Of a DNA stretch of 47,730 nt, positions 1 to 6,989 are shown piece after piece (the stretch's first letter is position 1; each line of letters opens with the position of its first letter). Below the pieces are notes generated by a model. The model made no database searches and had not been told where the DNA came from. It saw only the letters and a list, made by a program, of their open reading frames with translations. The stretch comes from Geoalkalibacter sp. Lineage in GTDB: Bacteria; Desulfobacterota; Desulfuromonadia; Desulfuromonadales; Geoalkalibacteraceae. The position numbers and the translations under genes were made by a program. The stretch covers positions 1 to 47,730 of the forward strand of contig NZ_JAUWAV010000034.1 in assembly GCF_030605225.1 (NCBI RefSeq), written 5' to 3'.

Positions 1-1
1 C

Positions 2-679
2 ATCATCCTCCCCGAAAAGGAGGAGACCGAGGCGATGTTCTCCGGAGATCGCAGCTTCCTGCAAGGGCTGGATCCCGGCACCCTGCTGGTGGACATGGGC
101 ACCCACAGCCTGGAAGTGACGATGGAACTGGCCAAGGCGGCGACGGCCCGGCGCGCCATGTTCCTCGAGGCCCCGGTCTGGGGCACCAAGGAGCATGCCG
201 CCAACGGCCTGCTGACGATTCTCGTCGGCGGTGATCCGACCCTGCTCAGCCGCTGTCGCGAGGCCTTTTCCTTCTTCGGTCTCAACATCATCCATGTCGG
301 GGAGGTGGGAGCCGCCACGCGCATGAAGTTCGTGGTGAATCTGGTGCAGGCGGAACTCATGCAGGCGTTGGCCGAGGGCCTGACCCTGGGCGAAAAGCTC
401 GGCTTCAGCGCCGACAAGATCATCGAGGTGCTCGATTCCGGCGGGGTGGCCTCGCCTCTTTTCAACGCCAAGGGTCGCTCCATCGCCCGCGGCGACTTTT
501 CCCGCAACCTGGCCCTGAAATATGTCTACGAAGGGTTGCAACTGGCCCAGGACGCGGGGCGCAAGGCCGGTCTCGATCTGCCCGCCGCCGAGGCGGTGAG
601 CCAGGTCTACCGTCAGGCGATCGCGGATGGACGGGGCGAGGAGGATTTCTCCGCCGTGGTCAAGGTGCTGTGGAAGTAG
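2..679 (+). CDS. NAD(P)-dependent beta-hydroxyacid dehydrogenase, 5' end missing
   Basis: The frame is open from the first bases, so the N-terminal part with the dinucleotide-binding motif lies outside the window; about 225 residues are visible. The remainder fits the 3-hydroxyisobutyrate dehydrogenase / glyoxylate-succinic semialdehyde reductase family: a VDMGTHS stretch in the usual V-D-x-S/G-T position, a substrate loop 'EAPVWGTKEHA' matching the family's D-A-P-V-x-G, and 'MKFVVN' where the catalytic lysine and asparagine (K-x-x-N-N in relatives) sit, followed by an all-helical C-terminal domain. Such enzymes reduce small aldehydes or semialdehydes with NADPH in the cytoplasm. The exact substrate cannot be read from this fragment. 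A strong intrinsic terminator follows 32 bases after the stop, so this is the last gene of its transcript. Confidence 0.88.
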   Translation: MILPEKEETEAMFSGDRSFLQGLDPGTLLVDMGTHSLEVTMELAKAATARRAMFLEAPVWGTKEHAANGLLTILVGGDPTLLSRCREAFSFFGLNIIHVGEVGAATRMKFVVNLVQAELMQALAEGLTLGEKLGFSADKIIEVLDSGGVASPLFNAKGRSIARGDFSRNLALKYVYEGLQLAQDAGRKAGLDLPAAEAVSQVYRQAIADGRGEEDFSAVVKVLWK

Positions 680-710
680 CCTTGCATCAAGGATTCACAC
701 CGACTCGCAG

Positions 711-749
711 ACAGCGGGATGTCCCACGAAGGGGCATCCCGCTGTTTTT
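711..749 (+). terminator. Intrinsic terminator after the dehydrogenase gene
   Basis: Arms 711-725 and 731-745 form a 15-bp stem with one G-U pair and a 5-base loop, followed by a run of T (745-749). It separates the dehydrogenase gene from amrA and argues against any amrA start upstream of 750. Confidence 0.85.
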
Positions 750-842
750 ATGTGCAGGAAGCCCTTGAAAAAAGGCTTGAGTCTGATTATATTGGGCCCG
801 CTTTCAACGCCGCTCCAGCATTCCCCGGCACGGAGGATTCTC

Positions 843-1394
843 TTGGACAAGCCATTGACGGACCCGGAAAAAACCATCCTGCTTGAAGCGGCCCGCCGAG
901 CCATCACCGATTATGTGCGTCAAGGTTCCTTCGAGCCCGTTCCTCGCGAGGAAAAATCCCTCAACCGGCGCAACGGCTGTTTTGTCACCATCAAGAAAAA
1001 CGGCCAACTGCGGGGTTGTATCGGCAATTTCCAGTCCGAGCGCCCACTGTTCAAGGAAGTCGCGGAAATGGCGGTGGCCTCGGCCACCAAGGATCCACGT
1101 TTCTATCCCATGAAGGAGGAAGATCTCACCGATTTTTCCCTCGAAATTTCCGTTCTCTCCCCCCTGAAGAAAATTGACGCCATCGAGGAGATCGAGATCG
1201 GCAAACACGGCATCTATCTCGAAAAAGGTTACTATCGCGGCGTTCTTTTGCCGCAGGTCGCCACCGAGCATGGCTGGGACCGTCTGACCTTCCTCAAGCA
1301 GACCTGCATCAAGGCCGGTCTACCCACCAATGCCTGGCAGGACGACGACGCCGAGATCTACATTTTCAGCGCCCAGGTCTTCAGCGAAGATTAG
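843..1394 (+). CDS. amrA: AmmeMemoRadiSam system protein A (AMMECR1 domain)
   Basis: The 183-residue product is a single AMMECR1 domain with the diagnostic 'LRGCIGNF' motif and the 'DLTDFSLEISVLSPL' strand near the middle. In many bacteria and archaea this protein is encoded with a Memo-family protein and a radical SAM enzyme; the joint reaction is not settled. I place the start at TTG 843 because GGAGG lies six bases upstream, while the longer open frame runs through the preceding terminator. The gene is convergent with the DtxR-FeoA gene and the two overlap by four bases at their stops. The radical SAM partner (amrS) is in this window 32 kb away; no Memo gene is seen. The family call is secure and the biochemical role is not known. 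Confidence 0.88.
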   Translation: MDKPLTDPEKTILLEAARRAITDYVRQGSFEPVPREEKSLNRRNGCFVTIKKNGQLRGCIGNFQSERPLFKEVAEMAVASATKDPRFYPMKEEDLTDFSLEISVLSPLKKIDAIEEIEIGKHGIYLEKGYYRGVLLPQVATEHGWDRLTFLKQTCIKAGLPTNAWQDDDAEIYIFSAQVFSED

Positions 1395-2038
1395 TTCTTG
1401 CGCACGAAAATTTCCCGCGCCAACTCCTCATCCACGGCAAACTGTGAATTGCCGATCTGAAAGACAAAAGACGGAAAGGTCTGCCGCAACCGCAGGGACG
1501 TTCCCGGCAGCACTCCCATGCTCATGAGCTTTTGCATTTTCCGCGAATCCGCGGTGGTCAGATAGGCAATCTCGCCGCTTTCGCTCGCCTTGAGTTCGGT
1601 GAGAGCCACGACGCCGACCTCGCCCTTGCTGCGGGCATCCTCGCAGCAGCGCCCCGGTGGAATGGGCTTGCCGTGGGGACAGGTGGTGGGATGATTGAGC
1701 AGGGTGCAGATCTTGGTGTCGACGCCCTGATGCAGCAGGTGCTCGAGTTCGCAGGCCTTGGCGTTGCCCTCGCCTCCCTTGACGTCGAGAATGTCCATCA
1801 TCAGGCGCTCGGCCAGACGATGTCGGCGCACCGTCATGCGCGCCTCGGGGCGGCCTTCCTTGCGCAGATAAACCCGGTCGCCGCTGATTTCGATGTAAGC
1901 CAGCCTGTCGAGTTCGGCCAGGGCCTCGTCCTCGGGCCCGACGCCGAGGGTGCTCAGGTGAGCGGCATTCTCGCCCTCCTCTTCCGTGGCAATCCACAGC
2001 GCCTCCAGAATTTCCTCCGCCTTGGGCGAAACCTTCAT
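1391..2038 (-). CDS. DtxR/MntR-family metal-dependent regulator with C-terminal FeoA domain
   Basis: The 215-residue product has three parts: a short winged-helix DNA-binding segment (about 1-65), a DtxR dimerisation and metal-binding domain with 'RRHRLAERL', 'CELEHLL' and 'CPHGKPIPPG' (about 70-125), and an SH3-like FeoA domain (about 135-215, ending 'VDEELAREIFV'). Relatives repress iron or manganese uptake when the metal is bound. I choose the ATG at 2038, which has AAGGAG six bases upstream, over an upstream in-frame start. It overlaps the preceding cysteine-rich gene by four bases (ATGA) and is the last gene of the feoB operon. A fused FeoA domain is notable because no separate feoA is present here. 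The HTH is short and I cannot tell whether iron or manganese is sensed. Confidence 0.85.
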   Translation of the reverse strand: MKVSPKAEEILEALWIATEEEGENAAHLSTLGVGPEDEALAELDRLAYIEISGDRVYLRKEGRPEARMTVRRHRLAERLMMDILDVKGGEGNAKACELEHLLHQGVDTKICTLLNHPTTCPHGKPIPPGRCCEDARSKGEVGVVALTELKASESGEIAYLTTADSRKMQKLMSMGVLPGTSLRLRQTFPSFVFQIGNSQFAVDEELAREIFVRKN

Positions 2039-2217
2039 GACGACTCCTTGTCTTGGGGATCTTTTTTCTTCAGCCAACGCCTGAGCGCCGCGGGCGGCAG
2101 GGGGTTTTTATAGCCGCACCAGGGACAATGCACCTGGCGACAGCCGCCGAAACACTGACCGCAGGCAGCTTGCGGCTTTTCCTCGGGGATCTCGCGCCCA
2201 CAAAATCCGCAGATCAT
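2035..2217 (-). CDS. Small cysteine-rich zinc-ribbon-like protein in the feoB operon
   Basis: This 60-residue protein has seven cysteines (3, 6, 19, 22, 26, 31, 34) and a histidine (30) packed into the first 34 residues as CxxC, CxxC, C, HC and CxxC, followed by a basic tail rich in lysine and arginine. There is no signal peptide or membrane segment. It overlaps feoB upstream and the DtxR-FeoA gene downstream by four bases each, so it is almost certainly translated with them. The cysteine spacing suggests bound zinc or iron, perhaps an accessory or metal-handling factor for FeoB; that is inference from context. It differs from the known FeoC and from the FeoB-associated cysteine-rich membrane protein, which carries a transmembrane helix. 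Confidence 0.75.
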   Translation of the reverse strand: MICGFCGREIPEEKPQAACGQCFGGCRQVHCPWCGYKNPLPPAALRRWLKKKDPQDKESS

Positions 2218-4181
2218 GAGAGCAGGCTACTCCACAACAGCATCCGGTTGAGGCTCGCACCGGCGACAAAGGCCAGCACGGAAACAAATACCAGTATACC
2301 AAGGGAAACCTTCCAGCCGCGCTCCTTCTTCATCATCAGAAACTGGGCGATGCAGGGCACGAACAGCGTGAGCGTCACCGCCGCCACGGTCAGCTGCACC
2401 GGCGTCAGCAGCCCGCTGGTTTGCAGGTCATAGAGGCCCGCGGCACCGAAATCGCGCCGAAAAAAACCGAAGATGAAGGCGGCTGCGGCCTCGGCGGGCA
2501 GACCGAGAGCGCGCATCAAGGGCTCCATGGCCTTGACCAACTCATCGAGAAATCCCGTCATCTTGCCCGCCCACAGCAGCACCGAGGCAAGAATGAACAA
2601 CGGAAAGATTTCGAGAAAATAAGACTGCATGCGGGTCAGGGTCTTGACCAGCACGTTGCGTGCCTGGGGCAGACGCAAGGGAGGAATTTCCATGTAAAAC
2701 ATGGGCTGCTCGCCCGGCAGCACGCGCGCCGCGAGAAAGCCGATCACCAGAAAAATCCCCAGGATGCAAAAACTCCACACCGCCAAGGCACCGGGCACCC
2801 CGGACAGCAGGCCGAGAATGACCCCGAGCTGAGCGCTGCAGGGAATCGCCAAGGCCAGCAGGACCGTGGCGATGATCCGCTCGCGGTTGGTTTCGAGAGT
2901 GCGCGTAACCATGGTGGCCATGGTATCGCAGCCAAAACCCAGCACCATGGGGATGACGGCGCGGCCGTTGAGGCCGATGCGCTTGAAAATCCGATCGACC
3001 AGCAAAGCCAGGCGCGGAAAATAGCCGGTATCCTCGATCACCGAAAACACCAGGAAGAAGGTGCCGACAATCGGCAGCACCAGGGCCACGGCGTAGCGCA
3101 CGCCCAGAGTCAGCACGCCGTATTCGCCCACCAGCAGCTCGTAAAGCCATTCCCAGGGCAAATGCTCATCGCCCAAGCCCTCCAGCCAGGGGTTGATGGC
3201 CTCCTCGAACAGGGTTCCTTCGAGAAAGTCGACAAGGGTCCCGGCACCGAACCCGCCGACGATCTGATAAAGGCCGAAATAAAGCACGGCCAGCAGAATC
3301 GGCACGCCGGTCCAGGGATTCATGGTCCAGCCGGAAAGCCGCTCGGCAAGGCTCAGGCCGGTCATGGGACGCTGTCGCACCACCCCGTCGAGCAGGCCCT
3401 TGCAGATGCGTTTTCGCTCCAGGCTGATGCGCAGATGCAGATCGACGCGCCGTTCGAAGACAACCTCGTTGACCGCCTCGACGACCTTTGCGTAGCCCGG
3501 CCCTTCTTCTTTAGCCACCAGGCTGTCGATTTCGGCGTCGCGCTGCATGAGCAGCAGGGCCAGGGCTCGGCGCGACAGGCGGTAATCGCCGTGCAGATGG
3601 CCTGCGACCTTTCGCAAATCGCCCTCCAGATCGGCCGCGTAGGCGAAGACGGCACGGGGCGTCTCCTCGGCGGCGCCGATAAGATCGCGAATCTCCTGCA
3701 GGCCGCGCTTGCGGGCGGTGGCGGCGGCGATGACGGGGATGCCAAGCTTTTCCTGAAGCAGCGCCGTGTCGATGGTCATGCCGAGACGCTCGGCCTCATC
3801 CATGATGTTGACCACCAGCGCCACCGGCAAGCCCGCCTCGATGAGCTGCAAGGTCATGGGCAACATGCGCTCGATGTTGCGCGCATCCAGGACGTGCAGC
3901 ACCAAATGCGGGGCTTCCTCCAGAAGAATGGTGCGCGCCACGCGCTCTTCCTCGGTGATGGGCATCAGCGAATACATGCCGGGCGTATCGAGCACCTCGT
4001 AGCGCCGTCCCGTCAACTCGCAAAACCCGCGGGACACCTCCACCGAAGTGCCGGGGTAATTGGACACGGTCGTGTAGGCCCCGGTCAGTGCGTTGAACAG
4101 CACGCTTTTCCCGACATTGGGATTGCCGACCAGGATGATTTTCGGAACCGAGGGTGATGCGGACGCAGGCGATATTTTCAT
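2214..4181 (-). CDS. feoB: Ferrous iron transport protein B (FeoB)
   Basis: FeoB is a GTP-dependent inner-membrane Fe(II) importer. The 655-residue product has the N-terminal G domain with G1 'GNPNVGKS' (19-26), G3 'DTPG' (65-68) and a variant G4 'NIMD' (125-128), then the FeoB GDI region and a polytopic membrane domain. The membrane part holds the two gate-like repeats, with 'GFGCDTMATM' and 'FFRRDFGAAGL' motifs. It is shorter than the roughly 770 residues of E. coli FeoB. I start at ATG 4181; an in-frame TTG at 4193 is possible and neither has a strong ribosome-binding site. A Fur-box-like palindrome lies 20 bases upstream, and the upstream fur gene ends in its own terminator, so feoB probably has its own iron-controlled promoter. 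Two small genes follow with overlaps. Confidence 0.96.
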   Translation of the reverse strand: MKISPASASPSVPKIILVGNPNVGKSVLFNALTGAYTTVSNYPGTSVEVSRGFCELTGRRYEVLDTPGMYSLMPITEEERVARTILLEEAPHLVLHVLDARNIERMLPMTLQLIEAGLPVALVVNIMDEAERLGMTIDTALLQEKLGIPVIAAATARKRGLQEIRDLIGAAEETPRAVFAYAADLEGDLRKVAGHLHGDYRLSRRALALLLMQRDAEIDSLVAKEEGPGYAKVVEAVNEVVFERRVDLHLRISLERKRICKGLLDGVVRQRPMTGLSLAERLSGWTMNPWTGVPILLAVLYFGLYQIVGGFGAGTLVDFLEGTLFEEAINPWLEGLGDEHLPWEWLYELLVGEYGVLTLGVRYAVALVLPIVGTFFLVFSVIEDTGYFPRLALLVDRIFKRIGLNGRAVIPMVLGFGCDTMATMVTRTLETNRERIIATVLLALAIPCSAQLGVILGLLSGVPGALAVWSFCILGIFLVIGFLAARVLPGEQPMFYMEIPPLRLPQARNVLVKTLTRMQSYFLEIFPLFILASVLLWAGKMTGFLDELVKAMEPLMRALGLPAEAAAAFIFGFFRRDFGAAGLYDLQTSGLLTPVQLTVAAVTLTLFVPCIAQFLMMKKERGWKVSLGILVFVSVLAFVAGASLNRMLLWSSLLS

Positions 4182-4201
4182 GACGACAACCAAGACCCAA
4201 G

Positions 4202-4214
4202 ATTGATAATCAAT
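4202..4214 (-). promoter_or_regulatory. Candidate Fur operator upstream of feoB
   Basis: ATTGATAATCAAT is a perfect 6-1-6 inverted repeat that matches 11 of the 13 central positions of the E. coli Fur box (AATGATAATCATT). It sits in the 60-base gap between the fur stop and the feoB start, just after the fur terminator, where an operator controlling feoB would be expected. Binding by this Fur is inferred. Confidence 0.6.
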
Positions 4215-4228
4215 TTCACAGGGAACTC

Positions 4229-4253
4229 AAAAAAGTCGCGCCTAGGAGGCGCG
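4229..4253 (-). terminator. Intrinsic terminator of fur, overlapping its stop codon
   Basis: On the minus strand CGCGCCT - CCT - AGGCGCG forms a 7-bp GC-rich stem followed within two bases by six T residues. The fur stop codon TAG lies inside the hairpin, so the terminator is partly coding. It separates fur from feoB. Confidence 0.75.
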
Positions 4254-4673
4254 GCAATCGGCGCACAGGCCGTAGAGTTCCAGACGATGGTCGATGATTT
4301 TAAAATCGTGGCGGCGCGCGACCTCATCCTGTAGGGTTTCGATGCGCGGATCCTCGAATTCAATGATGCGCTTGCACTTGGTGCAAATCAGGTGATCGTG
4401 GTGCTCGCCCCCCGTCACCGATTCATACCGGGTCTGCCCATCGCCGAAATTGTGCTCGGAGGCGATGCCGCATTCGCTAAAAAGCTTCAGGGTGCGATAG
4501 ACCGTGGCGTAGCCGATGTGCGGATGTGTTTGACGAATGCGCAGATAGAGTTCTTCGGTGGAGAGGTGCGAGCCGGCCCGCAGAAACTCATCGAGAATGA
4601 TGTCGCGCTGCTGAGTCGATTTCAGCCCCTTCTCGCTCAGGTAGCGGCGAAAGGTTTCACGGATTTTGCCCAA
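4242..4673 (-). CDS. fur: Fur-family ferric uptake regulator
   Basis: The 143-residue product has the Fur layout: a winged-helix DNA-binding domain (about 1-85, with 'IGYATVYRTLKLF') and a dimerisation domain with the metal-binding HHDH (91-94) and zinc-binding cysteine pairs CTKC (97-100) and CADC (137-140). It most likely acts as an Fe(II)-dependent repressor; Zur or PerR function is less likely beside feoB but cannot be excluded by sequence alone. The start is TTG at 4673, with AGGAGG five bases upstream. The gene is 86 bases downstream of ccdA on the same strand and ends in a terminator, so it may be transcribed alone. Its position beside feoB and a Fur-box-like site fits control of iron uptake. 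Confidence 0.93.
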   Translation of the reverse strand: MGKIRETFRRYLSEKGLKSTQQRDIILDEFLRAGSHLSTEELYLRIRQTHPHIGYATVYRTLKLFSECGIASEHNFGDGQTRYESVTGGEHHDHLICTKCKRIIEFEDPRIETLQDEVARRHDFKIIDHRLELYGLCADCRAS

Positions 4674-4759
4674 GGCGACCTCCTTCTGAAAACGAAATTC
4701 ATAGACGAATTCCGGGGCAAAGTCAAGGCCGGATTCATCGACGAGCGCGACGGAACCGA

Positions 4760-5509
4760 TCAGCCGAGAACCGGCAGCCAGCGATAGAGATAGCCGGTCA
4801 GATGGGTGAAAAGATTGAAGAATAGCATGATGCCAACCAGCATCAGCAACACGCCCGTGACAATTTCCATGATGCGGATGTGTTTCTTGAAGCGGTTGAA
4901 GAAGGAGAGAAAGCCGTGAAAGAGCAATCCGGAAACAAGAAAGGGAATGCCCAGGCCCGCCGAATAGGCCGAAAGCAGATAGATGCCGTTGCCCACGCCG
5001 CCGGTTGTGCTCGCCGCCAAGGCGAGAATGGCGCCGAGAATCGGGCCGATGCAGGGCGTCCAGCCGGCGGCGAAGGCAATGCCGACCAGCAGCGTGCCAA
5101 GGAATCCGCTCGGCTTGCTTTGCAGTTGCACCCGCTTCTCACCCAGCAGGATGCCGAAATGAAAAAGGCCGGACATATGCACCCCAAACAGAAAGATCAG
5201 CACCCCGCCGACCTTCTGAATGATGCCCAGGCCCTCGCGCAGATGGCTCTGGAAATTGTGGGAAGCCCAACCCGCCAAGCCGCCCAGGGTCACGAACACC
5301 AGGGAAAACCCGGCGATGAAGACCAAGGAATGAAACACCACCGCCAGCCGCACCTTGGTGCTGGGGTGAGCATCCTTGAGTTGACCGAAGGAGATGCCGG
5401 TGATGTAGGTCAGATAGGAGGGAATGAGGGGCAGCACGCAGGGAGAAAAAAAGGACAGAATCCCCGCCGAAAAGGCGATCCAGAAAGTGATGTTGGCCCC
5501 ACTCTCCAT
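4760..5509 (-). CDS. ccdA: Cytochrome c biogenesis / thiol-electron transporter CcdA
   Basis: CcdA moves reducing equivalents from cytoplasmic thioredoxin across the inner membrane to periplasmic thioredoxin-like proteins, which keep apocytochrome CXXCH cysteines reduced. The 249-residue product has about six hydrophobic helices and the paired redox cysteines in 'FFSPCVLPLIPS' (Cys24) and 'GWTPCIGPIL' (near residue 155), both beside prolines as in DsbD and CcdA. It lies nine bases downstream of a TlpA-like thioredoxin gene, its likely redox partner. The pair suits an organism that makes many multihaem cytochromes, as the right end of the window indicates. Confidence 0.93.
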   Translation of the reverse strand: MESGANITFWIAFSAGILSFFSPCVLPLIPSYLTYITGISFGQLKDAHPSTKVRLAVVFHSLVFIAGFSLVFVTLGGLAGWASHNFQSHLREGLGIIQKVGGVLIFLFGVHMSGLFHFGILLGEKRVQLQSKPSGFLGTLLVGIAFAAGWTPCIGPILGAILALAASTTGGVGNGIYLLSAYSAGLGIPFLVSGLLFHGFLSFFNRFKKHIRIMEIVTGVLLMLVGIMLFFNLFTHLTGYLYRWLPVLG

Positions 5510-5518
5510 GAATCGTCC

Positions 5519-6055
5519 CTATTCTCCGAGCAGCTTGGCGATATAGGCCTGAGTTTTGGGATCGGACCAGTCCCGCGCGCCGATCACATGATCCACGACG
5601 ATGCCGTTGCGATCAATGATGAAGCTCTCGGGAAAACGGTAGACGTGGTAGAGGTTCTGCACCTGACCTTGGGCGTCGATGGGAATGGGAAAGGAATAGG
5701 GCGTTCTTTTCAGGTAGGACTCCAGTGCCTGACGGGCGTCCTCCTCGACGTTGACGGCCAGCAAAACGAAGTCACCGCGCTCGGCGAATTTTTGGTAGAG
5801 ATTTTCCATGGTGGGCTTTTCCGTGCGACAGGGCGGACACCAGGTCGCCCAGAAATTGATCAGCACGACCTTGCCGCGCAGATGGGACAGGGTGACGGAG
5901 CCGCCATCATAGGTCGGCAGGGTAAAATCGGGAGCGACCGTGCCCACGCGCACGCTGGAAACCGGCGGCGCATCGGGCCGGGGAGAACCGGCCAAGGCCT
6001 CAAGGGAGCCGGAAAGGATCGCCAGGGCAACGAGAACCGCAAGAAATCGACGCAT
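5519..6055 (-). CDS. TlpA/ResA-like periplasmic thioredoxin
   Basis: The 178-residue product has an N-terminal hydrophobic signal (residues 1-22, cleavage near 'ALAG') and a thioredoxin fold of the AhpC/TSA-Redoxin type with the active site WCPPC (Cys73 and Cys76) and a cis-proline segment 'RFPESFIID'. Proteins of this type reduce disulfides in the periplasm, commonly those of apocytochrome c, using electrons delivered by CcdA. The gene sits directly upstream of ccdA with a nine-base gap. I use the ATG at 6055, preceded by GAAAGGAC about seven bases upstream. Whether it is ResA-like or a general reductant cannot be settled here. Confidence 0.9.
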   Translation of the reverse strand: MRRFLAVLVALAILSGSLEALAGSPRPDAPPVSSVRVGTVAPDFTLPTYDGGSVTLSHLRGKVVLINFWATWCPPCRTEKPTMENLYQKFAERGDFVLLAVNVEEDARQALESYLKRTPYSFPIPIDAQGQVQNLYHVYRFPESFIIDRNGIVVDHVIGARDWSDPKTQAYIAKLLGE

Positions 6056-6118
6056 GAAAAAAGTCCTTTCGTCAAAATATTCCAGTTTTTATATATTTAC
6101 TTGCTCGACAGGGCAAAG

Positions 6119-6514
6119 TCAAGGACCGTCTGCCTTCTCCTCCCAGAGCTGTTCGATCAGGTCCATTTCTTCCTCGGAAAATCCGAAATAATGCGCCAGT
6201 TCATGCATCACCGTTTCCCGCAGCACCCGCGCCAGCGGCAGGCCGGTTTCATCGACGTAATTTTCCACCGCCCGCTGATAGATGAGGATGAGATCCGGGG
6301 GGCAACTGCCGTAATCGTTGGTGCGCTCGGGCAGTGGCCAGCCCATGTAGTAGCCGAGCAGATCGCGGGGATCTTCCAGTCCCACCGCTTCCAGGGTGTC
6401 GGCGTCGGCCCAGTCGTGCACCTGAAAGGAGAGGTTTTCCACGCGGTCGAGAAATTCTCGGGGAATGGCGGCGATGGCCCGTTCGACCTGCTCCTCGAAT
6501 TCGCGCCGCGTCAT
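6119..6514 (-). CDS. Small zinc metallopeptidase-family protein (DUF1025 type)
   Basis: The 131-residue cytoplasmic protein carries 'HELAHYFGFSEEEM' at 104-117: a zinc-binding HExxH (His104, Glu105, His108) followed by Gly111 and acidic residues, as in the compact zincins of the DUF1025/possible-Zn-metallopeptidase family. The N-terminal half, with 'AIPREFLDRVEN', is typical of the family. No signal peptide is visible. Its start overlaps the stop of the upstream thioesterase gene by four bases (ATGA), so the two are translationally coupled. The natural substrate is unknown for the family. It lies 63 bases upstream of the TlpA-like gene. Confidence 0.85.
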   Translation of the reverse strand: MTRREFEEQVERAIAAIPREFLDRVENLSFQVHDWADADTLEAVGLEDPRDLLGYYMGWPLPERTNDYGSCPPDLILIYQRAVENYVDETGLPLARVLRETVMHELAHYFGFSEEEMDLIEQLWEEKADGP

Positions 6515-6975
6515 GCGTCGAACCCCTGTCCCCGCGCCACGCGAAAGACCGATTGAAAACGCGCGACCTCGCGCCCCTGGTCATCGGTCAGCACCGCTTC
6601 GCCGAAAAAAGTGCGGCCCTGGGGGCCGTGCACCTCGGCGCGGGCCGTCACCATACCTTCACGCACCGGAGCGAGAAATTTCATGCTGAGCTCGGTGGTG
6701 GCGAATTGGGTACCGGGGGGCAACAGGCTTTTGATGGCCATGGCCACCGCCGTATCCGCCAGGGACGTCAGGGCGCCGCCATGCATCAGCCCGCCGCCCT
6801 GAGCCAGCTTGACGGTAAAAGGCAGGGTCAGAAGAGCGCGACCGTCCCGTGCCTCCGCGATGCGCAGCCCGATGAATTCCTCGAAGGGCGCCGTGTCGAT
6901 CCACCCCTCCATGACAAAGGGGCGCTCACCCTCGGCCCGCATGGGCTGATCGCCGTCCACCAGCAGTCGCGACAT
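6511..6975 (-). CDS. PaaI-family hotdog thioesterase
   Basis: The 154-residue product is a single hotdog domain: 'GGGLMHGGALTSLADTAVAMA' carries the usual HGG and the acidic residue of the long helix, followed by the strands 'TTELSMKFLAPVREG' and 'TARAEVHGPQGRTFFGEAVL'. Such proteins hydrolyse acyl-CoA or aryl-CoA esters in the cytoplasm; the acyl group is not predictable here. I start at ATG 6975, where AAAGGAG is eight bases upstream, rather than at the in-frame GTG at 6984 that abuts the ribosome-binding site. It lies 14 bases downstream of the sigma-54 regulator gene and overlaps the metallopeptidase gene. Confidence 0.88.
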   Translation of the reverse strand: MSRLLVDGDQPMRAEGERPFVMEGWIDTAPFEEFIGLRIAEARDGRALLTLPFTVKLAQGGGLMHGGALTSLADTAVAMAIKSLLPPGTQFATTELSMKFLAPVREGMVTARAEVHGPQGRTFFGEAVLTDDQGREVARFQSVFRVARGQGFDA

Positions 6976-6989
6976 CCTCGACACTCCTT

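Noticed and set aside
627-842. Upstream extension of amrA
   Set aside because: It would run through the previous gene's terminator; TTG 843 has a proper ribosome-binding site and the protein then begins where the family does.
2421-4157. A 578-codon open frame antisense to feoB, and similar long antisense frames at 4880-6556, 7287-9575, 12200-13984, 25519-26961 and 28917-30191 on the plus strand and 39560-41329 and 43753-44988 on the minus strand
   Set aside because: They are mirror frames of well-recognised genes in GC-rich DNA, with low-complexity translations rich in His, Gln, Gly and Arg and no recognisable domains.
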